This document shows, piece by piece, positions 1 through 6,567 of a stretch of DNA of 10,545 nucleotides. A program made the position numbers and the translations under genes. The DNA comes from Chromera velia (taxonomy: Eukaryota; Sar; Chromeraceae). Every line of letters begins with the position of its first letter. The first letter of the stretch is position 1. The notes beneath the pieces were generated by a model, which saw only the letters and a list, made by a program, of their open reading frames with translations, had not been told where the DNA came from and made no database searches. Where the stretch lies: contig JAHBMJ010003482.1 in the NCBI GenBank assembly GCA_018398765.1, positions 1 to 10,545 on the forward strand, in the 5' to 3' direction.

Positions 1-50
1 TCCACACCAGAGCAAGCGAAAAGCACACAACCCGTCTCCGCCTTGAGCAT
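1..50 (-). CDS. 5' end (16 codons) of another gene B copy
   Basis: The ATG at 50-48 (minus strand) opens a frame reading MLKAETGCVLFACSGV, which runs off the left edge of the window. It differs from the start of the complete gene B copy (ATG at 8717) by one residue, E3 to K3. The DNA around it aligns with 8668 onward at an offset of 8667 bases. It is therefore the start of a neighbouring tandem copy of the CBM20-like/zinc-repeat gene and is transcribed away from gene A. Whether this copy is intact cannot be seen. Confidence 0.75.
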   Translation of the reverse strand, partial: MLKAETGCVLFACSGV

Positions 51-117
51 CGTGGCGTCTGGATGTTCGAGAATCCGTGATCGAAGGGAAACACAAATGT
101 GGGCCCCTGTGTGACGT

Positions 118-157
118 CTGCAAGTACACAAACAGCAAACAAGTGAACAAAACGTAC
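118..157 (-). other. Candidate 40-nt 5'-leader intron of the left gene B copy
   Basis: On the minus strand the segment begins GTACGT and ends TTGCAG, with a T-rich interior. The same 40-nt segment with both splice sites recurs before the complete gene B copy at 8824-8785. The 67 nt between the acceptor and the ATG contain no other ATG. Splicing has not been shown. The call rests on consensus ends and conservation between two copies. Confidence 0.5.
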
Positions 158-723
158 CAGCCTTTTTGTCTAACAGCGAGGAGAACAACACCCATGGCTC
201 GAGGAAGAAAGCTCACACAACAGTGTCGATGGATTCATATATATTGATTCCCCTCAACTGACTTGATTATGTTCGAGTGGACTTGAGCATGTCACGAGAG
301 AGACGCACACGCAGGGTATCAGAGGTCGGAGGACCAGAAAGAAAGCCGATGACCTCAAATAGCAGGGACGACGCGACAATCAGAAGCCCCGAGCCCTTTT
401 GCTGCGTGATTGGCAACGCGTAGACGGCTTTGCTGACTTTCCCCCGTGGAGTCGATGGACCGACAGCAGAAGACAGACAAAGATCAACAGGTCAAGAGAC
501 ACACAAAGACGGACTGATAGACTGCACTGCACCTTGATCGGGAACTTGAAACCGCTAAAGTCGAATGCTGCTGTGAAATAGGACAGGCAGTATAGGCAAA
601 GACAGCAAGCTAAAGGAGACAAAACTCACAAGACACAAGAAGCCGTTTTCAGACCTTTCCCCGTCTTTGTCGCCTCTCTCTCGCGATCACGTCTGACACT
701 TTTTGTAACTTAAAATCGGTGCT

Positions 724-758
724 GTCAGACTCATGCACAGTCAGTCTGCATGAGTGAC
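724..758. promoter_or_regulatory. Inverted repeat (hairpin) conserved between duplicate intergenic regions
   Basis: ACTCATGCA (729-737) and TGCATGAGT (747-755) are perfect 9-bp arms around a 9-nt loop, with an outer GTC/GAC pairing. In the second copy (9385-9411) both arms are shortened to ACTCA and TGAGT while the outer GTC/GAC is kept. The paired loss argues weakly for a structure or a dimeric protein site. Confidence 0.4.
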
Positions 759-1346
759 AACTTCTGACTTCAACGTGCAGCGATGAGTGAACGATGAGTG
801 CATGCATGAACGATGCATGAACGCGATGCAAAATGATGCAAAGGCATCTCAAGCGCTTGCATGCAGGGCCGCCGTCTCCTTTCTGAGGTCTTTCCACGAC
901 TTTCCTCAGTCACACTGTCACAGTTTCTCTGGTCCATTCGATGGTCCATTCGATGTGACGGTATCGTCCGATTCCACAGCGGAAACTCTACTCCGAATCC
1001 TTGAAGGCGTGAGTGCTGCCTTGAGGAATCTCTTTGAACCAGAAGCAAAGAAGCTGAAGAGACAACGCGACAGTTGGACTCGGGCAGAGTGGGAGCGTCG
1101 GCGAGTCGCCAGCGGTCTACAGACCTCCTGTTAGACTCACTCACCGTGATTGAGGAAAAGGAAGAAGAAGCAGAAAGCGGGTGAAAGAGAGGCAGGACAT
1201 CCGAGAATCCCCATCACAGGTCCTTTTGTACAGAAGTCATTCAACGATCATCCTTGCAACAATCGCTGGTCGATCAATCGGGCCAACGCGTCTTCAGTCC
1301 TTCCAGTGGAATGGAATAGGTTCATCGAGGCGCCTGAATTGATCGG

Positions 1347-1543
1347 GTGAGTCAATGTGATTGAGTTGCGTCTGCGAGTGAAGTCTCTGTTGAAAATATA
1401 TACATAAGAGGGGATGAAGGCTGCTGCGTTTGGGAAGGTCAAATTTGTGCCAAGCTTGTCTGAGTTCTCAAGTCTCTGAGTTTGCACTTCTGTGCATGCA
1501 GTGCATGACATTGTCTCCGGCTCTGATTTGCGGCTTTCTGCAG
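1347..1543 (+). other. Candidate 5'-leader intron of gene A
   Basis: The segment starts with the strong donor GTGAGT and ends with TTTCTGCAG. The equivalent in the second copy is 10014-10197, which is 184 nt instead of 197 with the same ends. The length difference comes from indels inside the segment. By contrast, the 120 nt from the acceptor to the gene A ATG have exactly the same length in both copies. A TATA-like stretch lies inside (1394-1407), so the alternative is a promoter within this segment and no intron. The two readings cannot be separated without transcripts. Confidence 0.45.
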
Positions 1544-1663
1544 GTTCCCCTTGAGGGACGCCGTTGACGACGAGGGCAGCTGGCTGTGTACCCATTGTGA
1601 CTGTCACTCGTGTCGATCGATTGAAATTGGAGCCGTCTACCTGTCAATATACACCGTGGCACA

Positions 1664-3553
1664 ATGAAGGGGTTGATCGCCTTTGTTGCTCACTGCCCTG
1701 AGGTCCAAGAGAATCAACGTGTTGTGGTGGTGGGAGAATGTCCTGAGCTGGGAGGGTGGGAGCTGGGTGGTGCGTTGTCTCTGAGACCTGCACCGTGTGG
1801 GCGTCCGTGGTGGGTGTCAAGTGAGGTGAGAGTGAATCTGTCGGCATCCCAGATGGGTGTCTCAGGAGATGTCGCGACTGACGGGGGGACAGCGGGGGAG
1901 GGGGGGGGAGAAGTGAAGGTGTCAGAATTGAAGTTTCGACTTGTTGCGATTCCGAACGACTGTGACGTTGTCGATTTGCCAGATTCCCATGAGGTGTGTC
2001 TTGAGGGGCTGAAGGGTGGGGACTTCTGTGTGGTGCGTCTGGTTGTGGGGCTTGCTGCTGCTGAGTGCTCTTCGGTGGGAGAGAGGGGTGAGAATACAAT
2101 CTGTGTCAGTGAAGGAGTGGGAGGAGAGGGGCAGGAGACGGAGTTGGTTGGAATCTCGGTGGAATGGGGGGTCCCTGAGAGCGTGCAGCTTGCCTTGCTC
2201 CCTCTGTTCACGAACAGGCAGGCAGAGCATTTGCAGAGACAGAATGAGCATCCTGGTCTGTCTGACCAACCGAGCACGTCAGTGAGTACGTGTCCGTTGT
2301 CCTCAGGGACAACCCAAACAGCCCCCAGAATGTCAAGCATCTCCGTCAGAAAGTCAGATTCAGAAAGTCAGGACACGTCAAGGGTCTCCCTCTGCAGGCA
2401 ACAGACCGCTGTCCATTCCAGACAGTCTGATAGTGAGGCGAGAAAGGGTGAAGGCGAGAACAGAAGTCTGTCAGTGAGAATTTGTAACCGTCCCTCTGAC
2501 GGCGAGTGTGAGTCTGACAACCCGATCCTTCGCCCCTCTCACCCTTCGACCTCCACCCACCTGCAGACGCGTGATCGAACCCGTGATCGGCAGTCAGACG
2601 AGAGGCTGTGTGAGAGGCCACACGGCTTTGCAGTTCCCTCGAAGCGTCGTAGGTCAGAGGATGCTCTCACTCATGTGAGAGGTGACGAGTGCGATGAGGT
2701 GTGTGGCCTTGACGGTGAGAGAAGTGGGGGTGCATTGGGTGAGTTGGAGAGGGAGGGGGGTTGTGTGCGGGAAGAGAAGCGTCGTTGTCTGAGTGCCTCT
2801 CTCCCATCCTCTGACCCTCTCTCTTCAGAGTCCTGCAGAGGGAGGGGGGATCCGGTGGCTGGAGGGAGAGCGGTCGTGTCTGCTGAGAATGGTCGTCGGG
2901 GGGGAGAGGGAGGAGAGGTGAAGAGAGACCGGCATGGTAATATTCTCTGCTTGCATGGACGGGTTCGCAGCATGTGCAAGGAGTGTGGAGGAAAGAGCAT
3001 CTGTGAGCACGGCCGACAGCGCTGTCGATGCAAAGATTGTGGAGGGAAGGGCATCTGTGAACATGGGCGGCAGCGTCCGCAGTGCAAGGATTGTGGGGGG
3101 GGGGCAATCTGTCCTCATGGGCGGCAGCGTCACTATTGCAAGGAGTGTGGAGGGAAGGGCATCTGCGAGCATGGCCGCATTCGCTCTCGATGCAAAGATT
3201 GTGGAGGGAAGGGCATCTGTGAACATGGGCGGTGGCGTCCGCAGTGCAAGGAGGGTGGAGGGAAGAGCATCTGCGAGCACGGCCGGCAGCGTAGCCAGTG
3301 CAAGGAGTGTGGAGGGGCGAGCATCTGCGAGCATGGGAGGGAGCGAAGCAAATGTAAGGACTGTGGAGGGGGGAGCATCTGTGAGCACGGCCGGCAGCGT
3401 CACCAGTGCAAGGAGTGCGGAGGGAGTAGCATCTGCGAGCACGGCAGACTGCGCCACTACTGCAAGGACTGCGGAGGGAAGGGCATCTGCGTGCACCAAA
3501 AAAGGCGCGACCGCTGCAAAGAGTGCAAGCAGGTCTCTTCCCTTCCTCATTGA
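1664..3553 (+). CDS. Gene A: CBM20-like domain plus 11-unit C-x-H-x6-C-x2-C repeat protein (629 aa)
   Basis: This is one open exon of 629 residues. Residues 5-130 resemble a CBM20 starch-binding fold: a hydrophobic strand, then VVVVGECPELGGWELGGALSL (the typical V-V-G-x-x-x-E-L-G-x-W core), a WW pair near residue 50, and ELKFRLVAI, which matches the usual E-x-K-x strand. A glycine/acid-rich insertion precedes that strand. Residues 190-418 are a disordered Ser/Arg/Glu-rich linker with repeated SDSE motifs and a nuclear-localisation-like KRRR at 327-330. From VKRDRHG at 419 onward there are eleven 18-residue units (428-629) of the type ICEHGRQRSQCKECGGAS, probably one zinc site each. Unit 6 reads CKEG, so it lacks the last cysteine. 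The last unit is a divergent cap ending KQVSSLPH. The ATG has A at -3. The same start is conserved in the copy at 10318, where identity is high and there are no indels. I cannot name the gene. Polysaccharide binding and zinc binding are inferred from motifs only. Confidence 0.85.
   Translation: MKGLIAFVAHCPEVQENQRVVVVGECPELGGWELGGALSLRPAPCGRPWWVSSEVRVNLSASQMGVSGDVATDGGTAGEGGGEVKVSELKFRLVAIPNDCDVVDLPDSHEVCLEGLKGGDFCVVRLVVGLAAAECSSVGERGENTICVSEGVGGEGQETELVGISVEWGVPESVQLALLPLFTNRQAEHLQRQNEHPGLSDQPSTSVSTCPLSSGTTQTAPRMSSISVRKSDSESQDTSRVSLCRQQTAVHSRQSDSEARKGEGENRSLSVRICNRPSDGECESDNPILRPSHPSTSTHLQTRDRTRDRQSDERLCERPHGFAVPSKRRRSEDALTHVRGDECDEVCGLDGERSGGALGELEREGGCVREEKRRCLSASLPSSDPLSSESCRGRGDPVAGGRAVVSAENGRRGGEGGEVKRDRHGNILCLHGRVRSMCKECGGKSICEHGRQRCRCKDCGGKGICEHGRQRPQCKDCGGGAICPHGRQRHYCKECGGKGICEHGRIRSRCKDCGGKGICEHGRWRPQCKEGGGKSICEHGRQRSQCKECGGASICEHGRERSKCKDCGGGSICEHGRQRHQCKECGGSSICEHGRLRHYCKDCGGKGICVHQKRRDRCKECKQVSSLPH
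2945..3538 (+). repeat. 54-bp coding minisatellite, 11 units, gene A
   Basis: Eleven tandem 54-bp units encode the 18-residue C-x-H-x6-C-x2-C motif. Higher-order copying is visible: 46 bases at 3025-3070 are repeated exactly at 3187-3232, which is 162 bp (three units) away. The high repeat identity and biased codon use also keep several other frames open on both strands, and these are not genes. Confidence 0.9.
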
Positions 3554-4157
3554 TCCGTGTCTTCCCTGTACACTCACTGCCTTCACTGCTTTCTTCCTTT
3601 CACTTGATTTCGTGCGACCGGTGGTCGACCCGAGCTTTTTGTGAACCGTCGCCCGAATGTGCGTATGCGCCGACACATGCAGAAGGCGTTTGCCTCTCAC
3701 TTCTCTGTCTGACTTTGAGTGTTCCTTCCAGCTGCTGATGAGGATCTGGTGGGGAGAGCTTGCATGGGTGCATGCACGTCCGACCATCCTTTCTTTCACT
3801 CCATCCGACGCCATTCATCTGTGAATTCTCTCACTCATCCTTTCTAACTTCTCTTCTTCTTGCGTTGCCTCTTCCCCCCTCTTTCTCTCTGTATCAGTCC
3901 TTCTCCTCGTGTTTGTAATTGTTCCTTCCACTATGGCCCCCTTCTTCCCTCTCCTCTGCATGTTTCCCCTTCAACCGAACACTGTGAAGAGAAGAGGAAA
4001 AGAAACGGTGCATACCAGAGCGAGACATTCTCAAAGACCACCCAGCAAAGAGCGAAAACAGTCCGATCGAGGTAGCGAGACCGTCAGACAACAAGGGGGG
4101 TCGCAGAGGGAGAGCAAAGCAATTGAGTGAGGACCGAAAGAAGTTAGGGGGGTGGTA
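3554..4157 (+). other. 3' flank of gene A, pyrimidine-rich then purine-rich, no gene
   Basis: From the gene A stop to about 3990 the coding strand is strongly C+T rich (for example 3825-3960). It then becomes purine-rich until about 4157. A conserved element lies at 3651-3681, about 100 bp after the stop. The segment from 3533 to about 4010 recurs at 4369 to about 4870 with an offset of 836 to 883 bp. No convincing reading frame is present. The 3' untranslated region of gene A should lie here. Confidence 0.6.
3651..3681 (+). promoter_or_regulatory. Conserved 3'-flank element, copy 1
   Basis: The core GTATGCGCCGACACATGCAG follows CGAATG-TGC. Two further copies occur at the same place relative to the repeat-gene ends: 4533-4564 (+) and 6105-6074 (-). 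It sits about 100 bp after the gene A stop. It could be a 3'-processing, RNA-binding or insulator element, or simply shared ancestry. Its function is unknown. Confidence 0.5.
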
Positions 4158-4389
4158 CGGAGACAGCGGAGCAAGTGCAAAGATTGTAATGTAAAGGTCG
4201 GGGGATCTGTGTGCACAGTCGCGTTCGCTCTGTGTGCAAGGATTGTGGAGGGAGGGGATTGTGCCAGCACAGTAGGGATCGCTACTACTGCAAGGACTGC
4301 AGAGGGAAAGGCAACCATCTGTGTTCACCGAAAGGACCGCCGATACTAGCTGCCAAGATTGCAGGCAGGTCTCTTCCCTTTTTCATTGA
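4158..4389 (+). pseudogene. Decayed 3' fragment of a gene A-like copy (about 4 repeat units)
   Basis: Recognisable pieces of the 18-residue array occur in more than one frame: RRQRSKCKDC near 4158-4187, then after a frame change ICVHSRVRSVCKDCGG and LCQHSRDRYYCKDC near 4205-4305. A terminal unit beginning ICVHRKDRRY follows at about 4318, in a third frame, and runs into TAG. The usual 3' end (GTCTCTTCCC ... CATTGA) follows at 4369-4389. There is no CBM20 domain, linker or start. The fragment sits inside a duplicated 3' flank, so it most likely arose by tandem duplication of the gene A end and has decayed since. It carries at least two frameshifts and one stop. Confidence 0.8.
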
Positions 4390-5194
4390 TCGGTTTCTTC
4401 CTTCTTCTCCTTTGTTCTTTTGGGGTCTGTACACTCCCTTCGATCACCCGTTTTTTCCTTCTTGTTAGTTGAATGCGTGCAGCCGTGGATCGACCCGTTT
4501 TTGTTTAGAAGACTCGATCTCTGTTTGAGGCGCCCGAATGCTACGTATGCGCCGATACATGCAGAGAGGCATCTGCCTCTCATCTCTCCGTCCAACTGTG
4601 CGTGTTCCTTCTAACTACTGATGAGGATCTGGTGGGTGCATGTTTGTCCGACCATCTGTCGGGTCCTTTACTCCATTCGACGCCATTCACCTATTGATCC
4701 TCTCACTCATTTTTTCTCTCTCCCTTCTTCGCTTTTCCGGTCGTGCCTTGTCCCTTCCTCCCTACCTCTCTATGTTTGTGACTGTCCCACTCTACCCCCC
4801 TTCTCTCTTCTCTGCCCGTCTCCCCTACAATTGAACACTGCACAGAGATCGAATAGGCGCGGGGACGGGATGTGTCAGAGGCCGGCGAAGGGCGCAAAGT
4901 GTCGATCCTCCCAGGCCGCCAGACCGTCACGTAAACAAAACAAAAGAGGAGGGCCACGGAGTGAGGGCTGAGAGCTTGAGTGAGACTGGAGGAAACTTGG
5001 GGGCACAGGGGCGGAAGGGTGGATTGCCTGAGCAGAAAGAGGGAACGAAAGAGGGCAGAGCTGACCGGAGGGGCTGATGGGAGGAGAAAGGAAGAGAGAC
5101 GGGGGAATGCAAAAGCGAAGTAACCGCCGAAGTTTTGCCGTTCGCAGAGATGTCCATCAACAACCTGAAGAGCTGGTTTCATCCTGCCAATACT
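4390..5194. other. Second copy of the 3' flank; no gene seen
   Basis: This is a pyrimidine-rich stretch (to about 4830) followed by a purine-rich one (about 4840-5110) on the plus strand, repeating the order seen at 3554-4157. It contains the conserved element at 4533-4564. The only peptide-like item is a 28-codon frame at 5150-5236, which I do not call a gene. Confidence 0.5.
4533..4564 (+). promoter_or_regulatory. Conserved 3'-flank element, copy 2
   Basis: CGAATGCTACGTATGCGCCG followed by ATACATGCAG. It matches the element at 3651-3681 with a few changes and lies about 145 bp after the broken end of the pseudogene. It has survived although the coding part beside it has decayed. Confidence 0.5.
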
Positions 5195-5760
5195 TGTTTT
5201 TCTATGTACAATTCGCCTAGCTTGTTGTTTGAATGAATGTGCATATGACACGACACTGACGACAGTATATATCGAAACCAAAAAAACCTAGCGAAAAGCT
5301 ATCTAGCTATGCGTTAGCATTGATGCAGCAATGATGCTAGTATGCGCATAGATCTACTATCGATATGCATTAGCCTAGAGAAGTATGTGATACTCTCTTT
5401 ATCTATTTTTGTGATTTTTTGAAATTAAACAGTAATATAGTTTTATGAAAGAAAAAAATCTATAGGAAAAAGTGTTGAGCTTCATAAACTTAAATAAGGT
5501 TGAAGACTACAGATGGGTATTCATAGGCCTATATTGCTTAGATAATTGCTAAAACGAGTCACATTTTTTTAAGTGGTAAGTGGTACTAGCGAAATAAGTA
5601 GAAAATAACGCATAAAAAAAGTTGAATTCACAAGAAATTATTATATATCATTTAAAGCAAAAAAAAAACATTTGTTTAGATATTCATTTGAATGAATTTT
5701 AATATCATGAAAAAAGTCATTGAGTTACAGTTAATGTGTGAGGAGTCATTTCATGCATTC
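5195..5760. other. AT-rich island between the convergent genes
   Basis: Base composition changes sharply here. The segment, especially 5390-5730, is dominated by A and T, with runs of A and many TTTAA/ATATAT words, inside an otherwise GC-rich window. There is no frame of note and no clear terminal inverted repeats or target-site duplication. Small palindromes occur: TATGCGCATA (5341-5350), ATTCATTTGAATGAAT (5682-5697), and an imperfect hairpin with arms near 5315-5322 and 5329-5339. It could be a spacer, an origin- or scaffold-like region, or an insertion of foreign or organellar DNA. The sequence does not decide. Confidence 0.6.
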
Positions 5761-6217
5761 ATGCTGAGTCAGACCGTGGCAGTAACAGGAAGCACTGTGC
5801 AGATAGAGGACTAAAAGCCGGGCAAGCACACGGGCCCACCCCCCCAACTCCATTTGATCGAGCCCCCCTCTGGTGTTTTCCTCCGCTAAACAACGACAGA
5901 TTGTTCAACGACAGTCCTCCTTCTAGGCTGGACGCTGGATGAATTCACCCAGAAAGACACAGGACACAAAGAGAAAAGAAAAGAGAAGAGAAGAGAAGAG
6001 GGAAGAAGAGGAGAAAACGAAAAACGTCGACCAAACGGAGTCACGAGGTTGAAGGGCCAGTCAGGCAAAGCATGCTCTGCATGTGTAAGCGCATACGCAG
6101 CATTCAAGCAACCGCCCCTTCAGTCTGGAGGAAAAGAGATCGATCATGCAAGCAAAAAGAGGTAAACAGAGCCGACAAGCAACAGAAGCGACAAAAAACA
6201 AGAAAGAAAAAAATCCC
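5761..6217 (-). other. 3' flank of the gene B side; no gene
   Basis: Read on the minus strand, this mirrors the gene A flank: the conserved element at 6105-6074, then a pyrimidine-rich tract (a GAAAAG-type microsatellite on the plus strand at about 5970-6020). Nothing in it supports a coding region. Its homology to the gene A flank in inverted orientation shows that the two gene ends share ancestry beyond the stop codons. Confidence 0.5.
6074..6105 (-). promoter_or_regulatory. Conserved 3'-flank element, copy 3 (minus strand)
   Basis: On the minus strand it reads GAATGCTGCGTATGCGCTTA followed by CACATGCAGA. This is the third copy of the element at 3651 and 4533. It is about 113 bp after the stop of the five-unit block at 6218. 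Confidence 0.5.
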
Positions 6218-6538
6218 TCACTGAGGAAGGCACGAGACCAGCTTGCATTCTTTGCAGAATCCCCGTATCTTTTGCTGAACACAAATTCCCTTCCCTCCAC
6301 AATCCTTGCAGTAGCAGCGCTTTCTGCAGTGCTCACAGATGCTCCCCCCTCCACAATCTTTACATTCAGTGCGTCGCCGACCGTGCTCGCAGATGCTACT
6401 CCCTCCACAATCCTTGCACTGAGAGCGAATACGACCGTGCTTGCAGATGCCCCGCCCCCCGCACCCTTTGCACTCAGAACGTTTGCGACCGTGCTCACAA
6501 ACTCCAAACACAACAAAGAACAAAAGGGGAAACAATCA
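6218..6538 (-). pseudogene. Five-unit zinc-repeat block directly after gene B, same frame, no start codon
   Basis: After gene B's TGA (6541-6539) comes a second TGA (6538-6536). The same frame then stays open through 12 T-rich codons into five 18-residue units (6502-6221), ending KLVSCLPQ and TGA. Units read, for example, CEHGRKRSECKGCGGRG and ICKHGRIRSQCKDCGGSS. The fourth has C in place of G (ICEHC). The last reads CVQ, so the histidine ligand is lost. There is no ATG, so it cannot be an independent gene. It may be the leftover 3' end of a deleted copy. Alternatively it may be a further exon of gene B, joined by a possible 66-nt intron (6567-6502, GTAAGC to T-rich tract to GAG). The open frame over 94 codons is striking for a relic, though ligand loss suggests relaxed selection. 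Confidence 0.6.
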
Positions 6539-6567
6539 TCAATGAGGAAGGAAAGAGACCTGCTTAC
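6502..6567 (-). other. Possible 66-nt intron across the gene B stop codons
   Basis: On the minus strand GTAAGC at 6567 is a good donor. It was created by a base change relative to gene A, which has GCAAGC here. The 3' part is a long T-rich tract ending GGAG at 6502. Removal would delete both TGA codons, keep the frame (66 is a multiple of three) and add the five downstream units, giving about 801 residues. The join would give CKE-F-CEHG and lose the usual CGGKG spacer, which makes it less attractive. Confidence 0.25.

Larger units (their letters stand above)
51..1663. promoter_or_regulatory. Divergent intergenic region between gene B copy and gene A (copy 1)
   Basis: About 1.6 kb separates the start of a gene B copy (leftward) from the start of gene A (rightward). 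The whole stretch is repeated at 8718-10317 with roughly 10 percent substitutions and many indels that are not multiples of three, so most of it is not coding. It holds the 40-nt leader intron of B, a hairpin at 724-758, a cluster of TGCATG-type words around 797-870, a TATA-like stretch near 1394-1407, and a candidate leader intron of gene A at 1347-1543. Short slippage repeats are also visible, for example a 12-bp direct repeat at 931-954. The head-to-head layout suggests a shared promoter region, but no transcription start can be placed from sequence alone. Confidence 0.6.
1..1895. repeat. Left copy of the ~8.65-kb tandem unit (shared part)
   Basis: Base 1 aligns with 8668 and the gene A ATG at 1664 with 10318, so the offset drifts from 8667 to 8654 through small indels. 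The right copy runs to the end of the window. The repeating unit thus contains one gene A, one gene B and their shared upstream region, in direct orientation. Confidence 0.9.
3533..4870 (+). repeat. Tandem duplication of the gene A 3' end and flank (about 0.84-0.88 kb period)
   Basis: Landmarks occur twice in the same order: the stop-codon context GTCTCTTCCCTT (3533 and 4369), the conserved 3' element (3651 and 4533), TGATGAGGATCTGGTGGG (3736 and 4619), CGACGCCATTCA (about 3807 and 4679), and the end of the pyrimidine tract before GAACACTG (about 3976 and 4833). The offset grows from 836 to 883 and then shrinks, which reflects indels. Boundaries are approximate. Confidence 0.75.

Noticed and set aside
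787-1134. 115-codon frame upstream of gene A
   Set aside because: The duplicate at 9450-9890 has frame-breaking indels at several points and does not keep this frame, so coding is not supported.
1825-1851. 27-nt GTGAG...CCCAG segment in gene A as a mini-intron
   Set aside because: It is in frame, encodes residues that fit the CBM20-like strand, and is identical in the second copy. There is no need to remove it.
2945-3538. CRISPR-like array
   Set aside because: The 54-bp repeats are contiguous, without unique spacers, and encode an in-frame protein motif.
2934-3644. 236-codon plus-strand frame inside gene A
   Set aside because: Shadow frame of the repeat array, rich in A, S, V and G, with no independent start context or family resemblance.
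2825-3814. 329-codon minus-strand frame over gene A
   Set aside because: Same cause: a tandem repeat whose length is a multiple of three keeps antisense frames open. No motif or homology is visible.
5281-5760. tRNA or other structured RNA gene in the AT-rich island
   Set aside because: Only short palindromes are present. No cloverleaf, box A/B or other recognisable RNA pattern could be found by eye.
5937-6020. Possible mobile element around the GAAAAG-rich tract
   Set aside because: It is a simple purine microsatellite. No terminal inverted repeats, target-site duplication or transposase was seen.
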